Shown here: in pieces, positions 32,266 through 41,701 of the stretch
How positions within the stretch are numbered: the first letter of the stretch is position 1
Layout: each line of letters opens with the position of its first letter
Assembly: GCF_004358095.2 (NCBI RefSeq)
Contig: NZ_SMZJ02000002.1
Span: forward strand, 1 to 64,000
Length of the DNA: 64,000 bases
Origin: Seonamhaeicola sediminis
GTDB taxonomy: Bacteria > Bacteroidota > Bacteroidia > Flavobacteriales > Flavobacteriaceae
Reading direction: 5' to 3'
Notes under the pieces: generated by a model
What the model was told of the DNA's origin: nothing
The model's input: only the letters and a program-made list of their open reading frames with translations
The model's database searches: none
Position numbers and translations under genes: made by a program

Positions 32266-33753
32266 TTATAACAAACCTTTAATAAAAGGATCTAGACTTT
32301 CTAATATCATATCACTTAGCCATAGCGGTGCTACACCAATCCCAACTATTGGAATTAACAACAATAAAATTCCAAATCGTTCATACCATGTTACCTTTTC
32401 CAACTTTAAATAAGCCTCTTTTTTTATAGGTCCCATTAACATAATACCTACCACCCTTAAAATGTAAACTGCTGTAATAACTATAACCGAAACAGACAAA
32501 ATGGTAGCTACTCTCATAAACATATTATCTTCCTGAAAGGCACCAACAAATATGTTCATCTCCGCTACAAATCCACTAAAACCAGGTAATCCTAAGGAAG
32601 CCAAACCTGCAATAACATAAATTACCGATATAAACGGAATCACTTTTAGTAGGCCACCTAGTTTACCAATGTCTCTAGTATGGGTTCTTCCGTAAATCAT
32701 TCCAATTAAAGCAAAAAAGAGTGCCGTCATAAATCCATGTGATAAAGATTGCAGTATAGCTCCGTTCCAAGCGGTTTTATTTAGCATTAATAAGGCAAAT
32801 AATACCAACCCTAAATGACTTACCGATGAGTAGGCATTAATATATTTTAAATCTGTTTGTTTAATGGCACTAAAGGCGCCATAAACAACGCCTATTACAG
32901 ACAGAATAATAAATACCCAAGACCAATCAATAGCTCCCAGTGGTAATAGATACATAGCTACTCTAAACACACCGTATCCTCCTAATTTCATAAGTACGCC
33001 AGCATGTAGCATAGATACCGCCGTAGGTGCTGATGCGTGACCATCTGGAGACCAGGTATGAAATGGAAATAAAGCCCCAATAACCGCAAAACCAATAAAG
33101 GTTAACGGAAAGAATAATTTTTGAGATTCAATTGGAATATTCACCTGAGCTATTTCTAAAATATTAAAAGTTAAGGCACCACCATCTGCATCAGAATTAA
33201 AGTAAATTCCTAATATACCAACCAATAAAATTGCCGAGGCTCCCATAAGCATTAATGTCAATTTCATTGCTGAATATTCCTTTGGTCCAGAACCCCAAAT
33301 CCCAATTAATAAATACATAGGTATTACGGCTATTTCAAAGAATACAAACATGGTAAATAAATCTAGGGAAATGAAGAAACCATAAACACCAATAGACAAC
33401 ACTATGAGTGATATAAAAAATTCTTTAGGTAAATCACACATTTTCCATGAAATGAAAACGCCTGCTAGAACTACAATAGCTGTAAGCAGCAATAAAGCAA
33501 CTGAAACACCATCAACACCAATAGTGTAATGAATATTAAAAGGTTCAAACCAAACGATGTCCTTTGTAAAAACCATGATACTACTGTTAACAGCTCGTTC
33601 TTTAAAATAGGCAAAAACAAGGTTAATGGCCATAAGAAGCTGAACCGAACTTCCCACCATAGAAACTACGCGCGCTTGTTTCAAGTTTTTAGTAAAAACT
33701 AAAACCAGAATGGTAATAATAGGAACGATTATAAAAAGAGATAAAATATCCAT
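32266..33753 (-). CDS. nuoM: Complex I subunit M, proton-pumping
   Basis: An antiporter-like subunit of 495 residues from the ATG at 33753, which leaves two bases after the nuoL stop; an ATG five codons earlier would overlap nuoL. Key motifs are the Glu-bearing helix FVFFEIAVIPMYLLIGIWG, the Lys helix near LFPFHTWSPDGHASAPT and KYINAYSSVSHLGL. Around 14 membrane helices are visible. It pumps protons in the membrane arm of complex I. Confidence 0.96.
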   Translation of the reverse strand: MDILSLFIIVPIITILVLVFTKNLKQARVVSMVGSSVQLLMAINLVFAYFKERAVNSSIMVFTKDIVWFEPFNIHYTIGVDGVSVALLLLTAIVVLAGVFISWKMCDLPKEFFISLIVLSIGVYGFFISLDLFTMFVFFEIAVIPMYLLIGIWGSGPKEYSAMKLTLMLMGASAILLVGILGIYFNSDADGGALTFNILEIAQVNIPIESQKLFFPLTFIGFAVIGALFPFHTWSPDGHASAPTAVSMLHAGVLMKLGGYGVFRVAMYLLPLGAIDWSWVFIILSVIGVVYGAFSAIKQTDLKYINAYSSVSHLGLVLFALLMLNKTAWNGAILQSLSHGFMTALFFALIGMIYGRTHTRDIGKLGGLLKVIPFISVIYVIAGLASLGLPGFSGFVAEMNIFVGAFQEDNMFMRVATILSVSVIVITAVYILRVVGIMLMGPIKKEAYLKLEKVTWYERFGILLLLIPIVGIGVAPLWLSDMILESLDPFIKGLL

Positions 33754-33755
33754 AT

Positions 33756-35675
33756 TTAGTTTGTCCATAAATAAATAAACACTAGCGCTATAACAACCAC
33801 ACCTGCAACAAAGGCAAACCCGTAATCCTGCACTTTACCAGATTGCATGCCTTTTATTTTATTAGAAAATACTACGGTTTTATTTCCAATGCCTTCCATA
33901 GTTCCATCAACAACTTTTTTATCGAATTTGGCTATAGGTGCAGATACTCTTTTAAATAATACCTTTTTGGTTATAAACAAGTAAATCTCATCAAAATAAA
34001 ACTTATCGATCGCCCACTTATAAAGAGGCCCAAAAGCTTTAGCGTATATATCTGATAAGCCGTTCTCTTTCTTATAAAACACCCAAGCTAATGCAACACC
34101 AATAATACCAACAGTAATTGCTATAGCGGCTAAAGGATAGTTTAAATGTGCCTGAAAACCAGATTTATCTGCCGTGACAAATTCACTAAAAGGAATAAAC
34201 CCTCCTACTATACTTAACAAGGCTAGAATAATTAGAGGGAACGTCATTGATAAAGGTGACTCTTTTGGCTTATGCATGTAGGCTGTGTCTTTTCCCCAGA
34301 AAATTCCGAAGTACAGTCTAAACATATAAAACGCTGTTAACCCAGCTACAAATAGAGCTACGCAGTAAATGAGTTTGTTATGTTCAAACGCGGCTACTAA
34401 TATTTCATCTTTACTCCAAAACCCTGCAAAAGGAGGCACTCCTGCAATAGCTAAAGCTGCAATTAGAAAGGTAATATTGGTAACAGGCATATACTTACGT
34501 AAACCACCCATATCCTTTAAATAATTACTATGCACCGCATGAATTACAGACCCAGCACCTAAAAACAGGAGTGCTTTAAACATGGCGTGTGTAAACAAGT
34601 GGAACATTGAAGCCATATAACCAACACCTTCATGTGCTTCATAACCCGAAACCCCTAATGCCAAAATCATATATCCTAATTGGGACATCGTAGAAAAAGC
34701 TAAAACACGTTTTATATCGGTTTGGGTTATAGCTATAATAGCAGCAAATAATGCCGAAAATGCCCCAACATATGCCACAATATTTAAAGCAAAACCATCT
34801 TCAACAAAATAGAACATAGGAAATAATCTTGCCACTAAAAACACCCCAGCCACTACCATAGTTGCTGCATGAATTAAAGCTGAAACAGGCGTGGGGCCTT
34901 CCATGGCGTCAGGTAACCAAATATGAAAAGGAAACATTGCCGATTTACCTGCACCACCAATAAAAATTAATATCAATGCCCAAGTAATTACTGATAGCCC
35001 CATAAACGAGGTAGCTGCCCAATTTAAAATAGCACTACCTTCTGGATTGTTTAATGTTTCAAAATCGAACGTTCCTGTGTAATAACCAATAATCATGATA
35101 CCTATTAAGAAACCAAAATCGGCAAAACGTGTTACTATAAAAGCCTTTTTTGCTGCAGCAATAGCTGAAGTCTTGGTGTAATAGTATCCAATTAACAAAT
35201 ATGAGGACACACCAACCAATTCCCAAAAAATATAAATTTGAAACAAGTTAGTAGCCAAAACCAAACCATACATTGAAAAGGTAAAAAGCCCTAGAAATGC
35301 AAAGAATTTGGTATATCCTTCATCTCCCTTCATATAACCTCTGCTGTATATATGGACCATTAGTGATACTACCGAAACCACCACTAACATCATCACTGAA
35401 ATAGGGTCTATGAGTATACCCATATCAATATGAAGTGTCTCCGTGAAATTCATCCAAACGGATTTCTCTGAGAATGTTTGATAGATTTCATTAACTTTTC
35501 CATAAACAAAAAAGTATTGATATACAGCATAAAAAGAAAGTATCGTCGATGCTAACAATCCAAAAACCCCGATATAACCAGAAACTGCAGGTTTTATTCT
35601 TTTATGAAATACTCCCAGTAATAAGAAAACCACAAAGGGAATTATTGGAATTAATATGATGTAATCAATATTCAT
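33756..35675 (-). CDS. nuoL: Complex I subunit L, proton-pumping
   Basis: The largest antiporter-like subunit, 639 residues. Core motifs include FWELVGVSSYLLIGYYY, GAGKSAMFPFHIWLPDAMEGP and RVLAFSTMSQLGYM. After the 14-helix core comes the long C-terminal extension typical of NuoL, with an amphipathic lateral helix and a last anchor (VAGVVVIALVFIYLW). It sits 10 bases after nuoK. It forms the tip of the membrane arm. Confidence 0.97.
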   Translation of the reverse strand: MNIDYIILIPIIPFVVFLLLGVFHKRIKPAVSGYIGVFGLLASTILSFYAVYQYFFVYGKVNEIYQTFSEKSVWMNFTETLHIDMGILIDPISVMMLVVVSVVSLMVHIYSRGYMKGDEGYTKFFAFLGLFTFSMYGLVLATNLFQIYIFWELVGVSSYLLIGYYYTKTSAIAAAKKAFIVTRFADFGFLIGIMIIGYYTGTFDFETLNNPEGSAILNWAATSFMGLSVITWALILIFIGGAGKSAMFPFHIWLPDAMEGPTPVSALIHAATMVVAGVFLVARLFPMFYFVEDGFALNIVAYVGAFSALFAAIIAITQTDIKRVLAFSTMSQLGYMILALGVSGYEAHEGVGYMASMFHLFTHAMFKALLFLGAGSVIHAVHSNYLKDMGGLRKYMPVTNITFLIAALAIAGVPPFAGFWSKDEILVAAFEHNKLIYCVALFVAGLTAFYMFRLYFGIFWGKDTAYMHKPKESPLSMTFPLIILALLSIVGGFIPFSEFVTADKSGFQAHLNYPLAAIAITVGIIGVALAWVFYKKENGLSDIYAKAFGPLYKWAIDKFYFDEIYLFITKKVLFKRVSAPIAKFDKKVVDGTMEGIGNKTVVFSNKIKGMQSGKVQDYGFAFVAGVVVIALVFIYLWTN

Positions 35676-35685
35676 AATACAAAAA

Positions 35686-36009
35686 TTAATACTTCATTAT
35701 TTCGGTATCCTTAACCTCAACAGAGCTAATTTGTCTGTAAAGATTTATTATTATTGAAATAGCGAGGGCTGTTTCTGCAGCTGCTACAGCTATGATAAAA
35801 ATTGAAAAAAATACCCCTTGCAACACATCTGGGTAGAGATACTTATTTATTATTACAAAATTTACTACAGAGGCGTTTAGAATCAATTCAACCGAGATTA
35901 ACATAGATATCAAATTGGTTCTAGTTAAAAATCCATAAACACCAATAAAAAATATGATTGTAGTTAGTGTTAATATTTCATATATGGTAATACCTTCAAT
36001 CATAATCAA
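35686..36009 (-). CDS. nuoK: Complex I subunit K
   Basis: A 107-residue protein with three membrane helices. The key glutamates of the E-channel are visible in ISMLISVELILNASVVNFV (helix 2) and AVAAAETALAISIIINLYRQ (helix 3). It starts four bases before nuoJ ends, so translation is coupled. It links the quinone site to the proton pumps. Confidence 0.96.
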   Translation of the reverse strand: MIMIEGITIYEILTLTTIIFFIGVYGFLTRTNLISMLISVELILNASVVNFVIINKYLYPDVLQGVFFSIFIIAVAAAETALAISIIINLYRQISSVEVKDTEIMKY

Positions 36010-36524
36010 TCTTCAGTTTTATTGACTAATTTTTTTCCTTTTGCAATAATTATGGCTCCAACCATGGCTGCTAATAAAAGTATACTTACAACTTCAAACG
36101 GAAGCACAAAACCACCTGCTTCATAGCTTAACATTTTTGAACCAATATCAGCTGTTGTAGTAGTGTTTGCATTTTCAACAACATTAAAATCATGAGTATA
36201 GATGGTACTTAATACCACACCAATTCCAATCAAACAAGTTATACCAGCAATGACTTGTTTTAATGGCTTTGCCAATTCTAATTCTAATTCTATATGATGC
36301 ACTAAAAGCACAGAGAATATCATTAAAACAATAATACCTCCAGCATAAACGGTTAGCTGAACAGCTGCCAGAAAATTATAATCTATTAAAAAGAAAATAC
36401 CAGCAACACCAACAAGAACAAATAATAAATAAATAACAGACCTAAGCATTTTTCGGTTGCTTACAGCGGCAACTGCAAATACAATCATAATAATTGCAAT
36501 TATGTAAAATATGATTCTTTCCAT
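36006..36524 (-). CDS. nuoJ: Complex I subunit J
   Basis: A 172-residue membrane subunit with five helices. The conserved third helix contains FLAAVQLTVYAGGIIVLMIF, including the Tyr-Ala-Gly-Gly pi-bulge region. It lies between nuoI (three bases apart) and nuoK (four-base overlap). It is part of the channel that couples quinone reduction to proton movement. Confidence 0.96.
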   Translation of the reverse strand: MERIIFYIIAIIMIVFAVAAVSNRKMLRSVIYLLFVLVGVAGIFFLIDYNFLAAVQLTVYAGGIIVLMIFSVLLVHHIELELELAKPLKQVIAGITCLIGIGVVLSTIYTHDFNVVENANTTTTADIGSKMLSYEAGGFVLPFEVVSILLLAAMVGAIIIAKGKKLVNKTED

Positions 36525-36527
36525 AAT

Positions 36528-37004
36528 TTAATCTTCTACACCAGCTCTAAGTTTAGAATCTGGTTTATTTAAAACTCTGGTTAACGCTGTTCTATCATAC
36601 ACTGAATTTTCAAAATTTTGTCCCCATTTTATAGCATCTGTGGGACAAACATCAATACACAAACCACACATAGTACACATGCTTAAGTGGTAAACAAATT
36701 TGTCTATTTTCTTTTTGTTTTTACCAGTATGCTCGTCTATGCCCCGGTCCCAAATTATTTCAATGGTTCCGTTTGGACAGGCTATTTCACATTTCTGACA
36801 ACCAGTACACGCATGTTCATTATTTTCGTCATGGGGCATAATTACTTCTCCCCGAAATCGATCAAACATTTTTAGGGTATCTCTATTATCTGGATATTGC
36901 TGAGTAATGGCTCCTTTTCTAGAATTTAAAAAATACTTTCCCGTAATACTCATTCCGGTGAGAAGTGTTTTAATTCCGTTAAATATGTTAGAAAAATAGC
37001 TCAT
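36528..37004 (-). CDS. nuoI: Complex I subunit I, two 4Fe-4S clusters
   Basis: The ATG at 37004 gives 158 residues and leaves five bases after nuoH; an ATG at 37037 would add 11 residues and overlap nuoH by 28 bases. Two ferredoxin motifs, CTGCQKCEIACP and CTMCGLCIDVCP, bind the N6a and N6b clusters that pass electrons to NuoB. In this organism they would receive them from a ferredoxin or an unknown input subunit, because nuoG, the usual donor, is not in the cluster. Confidence 0.94.
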   Translation of the reverse strand: MSYFSNIFNGIKTLLTGMSITGKYFLNSRKGAITQQYPDNRDTLKMFDRFRGEVIMPHDENNEHACTGCQKCEIACPNGTIEIIWDRGIDEHTGKNKKKIDKFVYHLSMCTMCGLCIDVCPTDAIKWGQNFENSVYDRTALTRVLNKPDSKLRAGVED

Positions 37005-37009
37005 ACTAT

Positions 37010-38074
37010 TTATATCAGAATAATTAGATTTTGCCAAACAATAAATGCCATAACAACAATATTTACTAAGTTAATTGGTAATAAATATTTCCATTCAAGG
37101 GTTAGTAATTGGTCTACTCTTAGCCTAGGAAATGTCCATCTAAACCACATCATTAAAAACACCAATAACAGCGTTTTTACTAAAAACCATAAAACACCTA
37201 ACCAAGGAATAGATTCAGTAATTCCGAAAGGTGATAACCAAGCACCAAAAAATACAGTGGTAGCAATAGCCGCAATTAAAAACATATTGATAAATTCTGC
37301 TAAAAAGAAATAAGCAAACTTCATCCCAGAATACTCAGTATGAAAACCTGCCCCAAGTTCTGATTCAGCTTCAACCATATCAAACGGTGCTCTATTGGTT
37401 TCGGCAGTTCCAGCAATCATATAAATCATAAATGCAATGATTGCAGGTATATGTCCCTGAACAATTAACCAACCGCTTTTTTGTAATTCTACAATTTCTG
37501 AAAGTTGTAATGAACCTGTTAACAAAATCATGGTTAAAAGTGATAAACCTACCGAAAGTTCATAGCTAATGGTTTGCACGCCACTCCGCATGGCTCCAAT
37601 TAAGGCAAACTTGTTATTACTTGCCCAACCACCTAATAAAATACCTATAACTCCAATTGATGAAACTGCTATTAAAAAGAAAATACCAATATTAATATCG
37701 AAAGCTTGAAATTCTTTGGTAAATGGTATAAGACCTAAAGCCATTAAAGCCGAAATAATTACAAAATATGGCGCTAAATTATACAGAAATTTATCGGCTC
37801 TGTCTGTTCCAGTTAGTTCCTTTGAAACTAACTTTAAGGCATCAGCCATGGTTTGAAGTAGCCCCTGAAACCCAACTCTATTAGGTCCAATCCTAAGTTG
37901 AAACCAAGCTGCTACTCTTCTCTCAAGTAAAACTAAAAACAAACCTGCTACAGAAAATATTCCTAAATAAATTAATGCTATAATTACCATAGCTATATAG
38001 CCAGCGGCTGACTCTGACATCATGCTTACAAGGCATTCTTGAATAGTTTCGGTAATGTTTAGAGATATTTGCAT
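37010..38074 (-). CDS. nuoH: Complex I subunit H
   Basis: A 354-residue membrane protein with about eight to nine helices. It forms the quinone chamber with NuoB and NuoD. Signature stretches are ERRVAAWFQLRIGPNRVG, RAPFDMVEAESELGAGFHTE and the Trp-rich FRWTFPRLRVDQL. In flavobacteria with a full complex I, nuoE, nuoF and nuoG precede it; here nuoD ends just 10 bases upstream, so the three genes are cleanly missing. Confidence 0.97.
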   Translation of the reverse strand: MQISLNITETIQECLVSMMSESAAGYIAMVIIALIYLGIFSVAGLFLVLLERRVAAWFQLRIGPNRVGFQGLLQTMADALKLVSKELTGTDRADKFLYNLAPYFVIISALMALGLIPFTKEFQAFDINIGIFFLIAVSSIGVIGILLGGWASNNKFALIGAMRSGVQTISYELSVGLSLLTMILLTGSLQLSEIVELQKSGWLIVQGHIPAIIAFMIYMIAGTAETNRAPFDMVEAESELGAGFHTEYSGMKFAYFFLAEFINMFLIAAIATTVFFGAWLSPFGITESIPWLGVLWFLVKTLLLVFLMMWFRWTFPRLRVDQLLTLEWKYLLPINLVNIVVMAFIVWQNLIILI

Positions 38075-38084
38075 TAACTATAAT

Positions 38085-39209
38085 TTATCTATCAATATCT
38101 GGGATTACTAAATCCAACGTAGCCATAGTAGCTACTAAATCGCCAATTTTTCCACCAACGGCCATATGGTTTAAAGCCGATAAATTTGAAAAACCTGGTG
38201 ATCTGAATTTCATTCTATAGGGATTCTTTGTTCCTGTACTAATGATGTAAACTCCCAACTCACCCCTTGCAGTTTCTACTTTTTGATAAAATTCCCCTTT
38301 GGGTAACTTTATCACAGCATTGGTTTTTACGCGATGTTCTCCTTCTGGGATATTATCTATTAACTGTTCTATAATTGACAACGACTCCCACAACTCTTTA
38401 ATTCTAACATTATATCTTGCAAAAGTATCGCCGTCTGTTTCTAAGACTTCATTAAAGGTTACTTTATCTAAGGCACTATAAGGATGGTATTTTCTAACAT
38501 CGCACGAATAACCCGAGCCACGTGCCACAGGCCCGGAAACACCAAAAGAAATAGCATCTTCTTTTGATAACACTCCCACCCCTTTAGTTCGTTTCTGAAA
38601 TATAACGTTACCTGTTAACAGTTTATCATACTCTGGTATTTTTGTTTTAAAATGGACAATAAATTCCTTAACCCGTTTTATGAAATTAGGATGAATATCC
38701 CACATTAACCCTCCTGGAACATTATAATTCATAGTTAGACGAGCTCCACAGGTTTCCTCAAAAATATCATTAATCATTTCACGGTCTCTAAACCCATAAA
38801 AATAGGTGGTAAGCGCACCAACATCCATTCCCATAACACCCCACCATAAACAATGTGACGCAATTCTGGTAAGTTCTCCAATAATGGTCCTAATAACTTT
38901 TACTCTATCTGGAATTTCCAACTCTAGAGCATTTTCAACCGTTAAACAAACGGCCTCATTGTTAATATGCGATGACAAATAATCCATCCTATCTGTTAAA
39001 TGCACAATTTGTTGGTAACTATCGCGCTCACACATTTTTTCAATAGAACGGTGTATGTAACCTAAATCTGGTTCTACCTTTTTTATAATCTCTCCATCAA
39101 TAGTCAGCAACAGGCGTAGTACCCCGTGGGTAGCCGGATGCTGAGGCCCCATATTAATGAAATACTCCTCAGATTTGAAACTATTATTTAAGGTAGCTGT
39201 TTCTTGCAT
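38085..39209 (-). CDS. nuoD: Complex I subunit D
   Basis: A 374-residue peripheral subunit related to [NiFe]-hydrogenase large subunits but without nickel cysteines. The quinone-site motif GPQHPATHGVLRL lies at residues 17-29, and the C-terminal motif DLVIPDIDR is intact. It is separate from NuoC, unlike the NuoCD fusion of E. coli. It follows nuoC by four bases. Confidence 0.97.
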   Translation of the reverse strand: MQETATLNNSFKSEEYFINMGPQHPATHGVLRLLLTIDGEIIKKVEPDLGYIHRSIEKMCERDSYQQIVHLTDRMDYLSSHINNEAVCLTVENALELEIPDRVKVIRTIIGELTRIASHCLWWGVMGMDVGALTTYFYGFRDREMINDIFEETCGARLTMNYNVPGGLMWDIHPNFIKRVKEFIVHFKTKIPEYDKLLTGNVIFQKRTKGVGVLSKEDAISFGVSGPVARGSGYSCDVRKYHPYSALDKVTFNEVLETDGDTFARYNVRIKELWESLSIIEQLIDNIPEGEHRVKTNAVIKLPKGEFYQKVETARGELGVYIISTGTKNPYRMKFRSPGFSNLSALNHMAVGGKIGDLVATMATLDLVIPDIDR

Positions 39210-39213
39210 ACTA

Positions 39214-39762
39214 TTATTTAATGACCATATTTATCTCATCTACATAATCTTTTCTAAGCGGAAACCCATCCCATTCTGGTGTTAAGAAAAGTCTTTTTAA
39301 ATTAGGATGATTATTAAAATTTATACCAAAAAAATCAAATACTTCACGCTCATGAAACTCTGCGGTTCTCCATAAATCACAAACGGAATCAAAGGTTGGA
39401 TTATCTCTGTCTTTGGTTTTTACTTTTACAACAATATTATGACGATGTTTTGTAGATTCTAGGTGATACACAATTCCCAATTCTGCTCCCCAATCAACAC
39501 CAGTTAAACAAAACAAATAATCTAAACTTGTTTCTGAATTAATCTTTAACTTGTTCATTAATTCATGTAAGTTTTCTGGTTTCACCAAGACATTCAAAAA
39601 CTGTGATCCTTCTTCTGTAAACTCTAAAAGACTAGGGTTTACAGACTCTTCAATTTCAGATTCTTTCTCTTCTCTGTCAATATCAACAGACTCTGATTTT
39701 ATTTCAAATTCTGGATTAGGAAACCATTCACTTATTAATATTTGTAAAGCTTCGTTAGTCAT
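39214..39762 (-). CDS. nuoC: Complex I subunit C
   Basis: A 182-residue peripheral subunit. The family signature is seen in DLWRTAEFHEREVFDFFGI and HPNLKRLFLTPEWDGFPLRKDY. An acidic stretch of Glu and Ser (residues 20-45) near the N-terminus replaces the usual short lead and may be a flexible insertion. It lies four bases after nuoB. Confidence 0.96.
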   Translation of the reverse strand: MTNEALQILISEWFPNPEFEIKSESVDIDREEKESEIEESVNPSLLEFTEEGSQFLNVLVKPENLHELMNKLKINSETSLDYLFCLTGVDWGAELGIVYHLESTKHRHNIVVKVKTKDRDNPTFDSVCDLWRTAEFHEREVFDFFGINFNNHPNLKRLFLTPEWDGFPLRKDYVDEINMVIK

Positions 39763-39766
39763 TTAT

Positions 39767-40333
39767 TTAATTGTAAAATCCGTCATCAAACCCGTCAATA
39801 GGATTCTTTTTATGTTTCATGCTTTCGGTTCTAATTTTATCTTGTAGCATTAGCATCCCTTCTAACAAAGCTTCAGGTCTTGGAGGACAACCGGGCACAT
39901 AAACATCAACTGGAATCACATGATCTGCCCCTTTTACTACAGAGTACGTATTATAAAAAAAAGGCCCCCCCGAAATAGCACAAGCTCCCATAGCTATTAC
40001 ATATCTAGGCTCAGCCATTTGATCATAAAGCCGCCTCAATACTGGTGCCATTTTATTTACAATGGTACCCGCAATGATAATTAAATCTGCTTGTCGTGGA
40101 GAAGGACGTGCTACTTCAAAACCAAACCTAGAATAATCATGTCTAGCTGCGCCTGTTTGCATCATTTCTATAGCACAACAGCTTGTTCCAAAGTAAAGCG
40201 ACCACAAAGAGTTTGAACGCCCCCAATTGATAATTTTATCTAATGAGGTTACAACAATATTAGCACCGTTTCCAGCTGGAATAACTTTTCCAGGAAAATC
40301 ATCCGGTATTTTATATGTGTTGTCTACTCCCAT
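39767..40333 (-). CDS. nuoB: Complex I subunit B, cluster N2
   Basis: The ATG at 40333 ([10 protein letters not shown]) gives 188 residues and a 10-base overlap with nuoA; a start at 40354 would overlap by 31 bases. The N2 [4Fe-4S] ligands are visible in the tandem Cys-Cys of [21 protein letters not shown] and [10 protein letters not shown]. This cluster gives electrons to menaquinone. Confidence 0.96.
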   Translation of the reverse strand: MGVDNTYKIPDDFPGKVIPAGNGANIVVTSLDKIINWGRSNSLWSLYFGTSCCAIEMMQTGAARHDYSRFGFEVARPSPRQADLIIIAGTIVNKMAPVLRRLYDQMAEPRYVIAMGACAISGGPFFYNTYSVVKGADHVIPVDVYVPGCPPRPEALLEGMLMLQDKIRTESMKHKKNPIDGFDDGFYN

Positions 40334-40674
40334 TTTAATGCGCCTTTTTTCCATGCATAAAGCAAACCTAAACCAAGTATGACTAAAAAGATAAGAATTT
40401 CAATAAATGCAATACCTCCTATATCTCCAAAAACTACCGCCCAAGACACAAGAAATGCTACCTCAACATCAAAAATTAAAAATAGTATAGCAAAAAGATA
40501 ATAACCTACCTTAAACTGAACCCATGTTGGGCCAATAGTTTTCATACCGCTTTCATAAGGTTCTCTTTTTTGTGGGCTATCTGATTTATGTGAAATTAAA
40601 TTTGATAAAAAATTTGCACCAGCAACCAATACAATTCCCGAAATAAAAAATACTATAATAGCTTCAGAGCCCAT
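40324..40674 (-). CDS. nuoA: Complex I subunit A
   Basis: A 116-residue protein with three membrane helices and the family stretch [33 protein letters not shown], given here by position near residues 38-71. It is the first nuo gene and begins 13 bases after korB, so complex I is expressed with the ketoacid oxidoreductase. Confidence 0.96.
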   Translation of the reverse strand: MGSEAIIVFFISGIVLVAGANFLSNLISHKSDSPQKREPYESGMKTIGPTWVQFKVGYYLFAILFLIFDVEVAFLVSWAVVFGDIGGIAFIEILIFLVILGLGLLYAWKKGALKWE

Positions 40675-40686
40675 AATATTAACAAT

Positions 40687-41700
40687 TTATTTAACCTCGT
40701 AAGTATCTCCAGAAAAGAACAAATCATCGGTATAATGAAAGTTTGATTTCCTTTTAACTTCTTTTATTTGATTATCCATTCTTTCATCAAAGGTTATATC
40801 ATCATAACTTCTAATTATCCCAGTAACTTTTGGATAATGTAACCTAACAAGCATTTGGTGTAAAGTTGGATCTTGCTCCTTGGCATCATGTACCAAAATA
40901 TCTTCTTGGGTTATTCCATTTTCTCCTATGGTAACCACTTCTAATTTCAATCCTTTTAAAACAAGTCCTTTATCTCGTTCTTTACCAAAAATCATAGGTT
41001 TACCATGTTCAACAAATAATTGTTTATCCTCGCGCACTGCCTTATCAGTAAATTCATCATAACACCCATCATTAAATATGGGACAGTTTTGCATCACCTC
41101 AATTAATGAAGTGCCTTCAAACTTTTCAGCTTCAATAAATATTTGAGTCATCTCTTTAGGAGTATTACCTCCAATTCTTGCAAAAAAACGTGCTTGAGCA
41201 CCAATGGCTAATTCTCCAGCAGAAAAAGGAGGTTGCGTGTTTCCGTAAGGTGACGATTTTGTTTTCTGACCAACCAATGAGGTTGGTGAAAACTGCCCTT
41301 TGGTTAGGCCGTATATTTCATTATTGAATAAAACAATATTTAAATCTACATTTCTACGTAATACATGAATAAAATGATTTCCCCCAATAGCCATAGAATC
41401 ACCGTCACCAGTAATTACCCATACACTAAGGTTGGGATTTGCTAACTTAGTTCCTGTTGCAATGGCAGGTGCTCTACCATGAATGCTATGCATGCCATAA
41501 GTATCCATATAATATGGGAAACGAGAAGAACAGCCAATACCAGATATAAAAACTACATCTTGTTTTTTAACGCCCATTTCTGGAAGTGCTTTTTGCATTG
41601 CTCTTAAGATAACATAGTCATCACAACCAGGGCACCATCTAACTTCCTGATCACTAGCAAAATCTTTAAAAGTGTATTTTTTTTCTACTGTTGTATCCAT
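40687..41700 (-). CDS. korB: 2-oxoacid:ferredoxin oxidoreductase, beta subunit
   Basis: A 337-residue thiamine-pyrophosphate subunit. The [4Fe-4S] cysteines are in WCPGCDDYVIL and GIGCSS; the TPP/Mg motif is GDGDSMAIGGNH...NNEIYGLTKGQ. With KorA it turns 2-oxoglutarate (or a similar oxoacid) into the acyl-CoA and reduces ferredoxin. The subtype with HSIHGRAPAIATG is usually annotated as 2-oxoglutarate-specific. It lies two bases after korA and 13 bases before nuoA, a layout that points to direct feeding of complex I with reduced ferredoxin. Confidence 0.93.
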   Translation of the reverse strand: MDTTVEKKYTFKDFASDQEVRWCPGCDDYVILRAMQKALPEMGVKKQDVVFISGIGCSSRFPYYMDTYGMHSIHGRAPAIATGTKLANPNLSVWVITGDGDSMAIGGNHFIHVLRRNVDLNIVLFNNEIYGLTKGQFSPTSLVGQKTKSSPYGNTQPPFSAGELAIGAQARFFARIGGNTPKEMTQIFIEAEKFEGTSLIEVMQNCPIFNDGCYDEFTDKAVREDKQLFVEHGKPMIFGKERDKGLVLKGLKLEVVTIGENGITQEDILVHDAKEQDPTLHQMLVRLHYPKVTGIIRSYDDITFDERMDNQIKEVKRKSNFHYTDDLFFSGDTYEVK

Positions 41701-41701
41701 A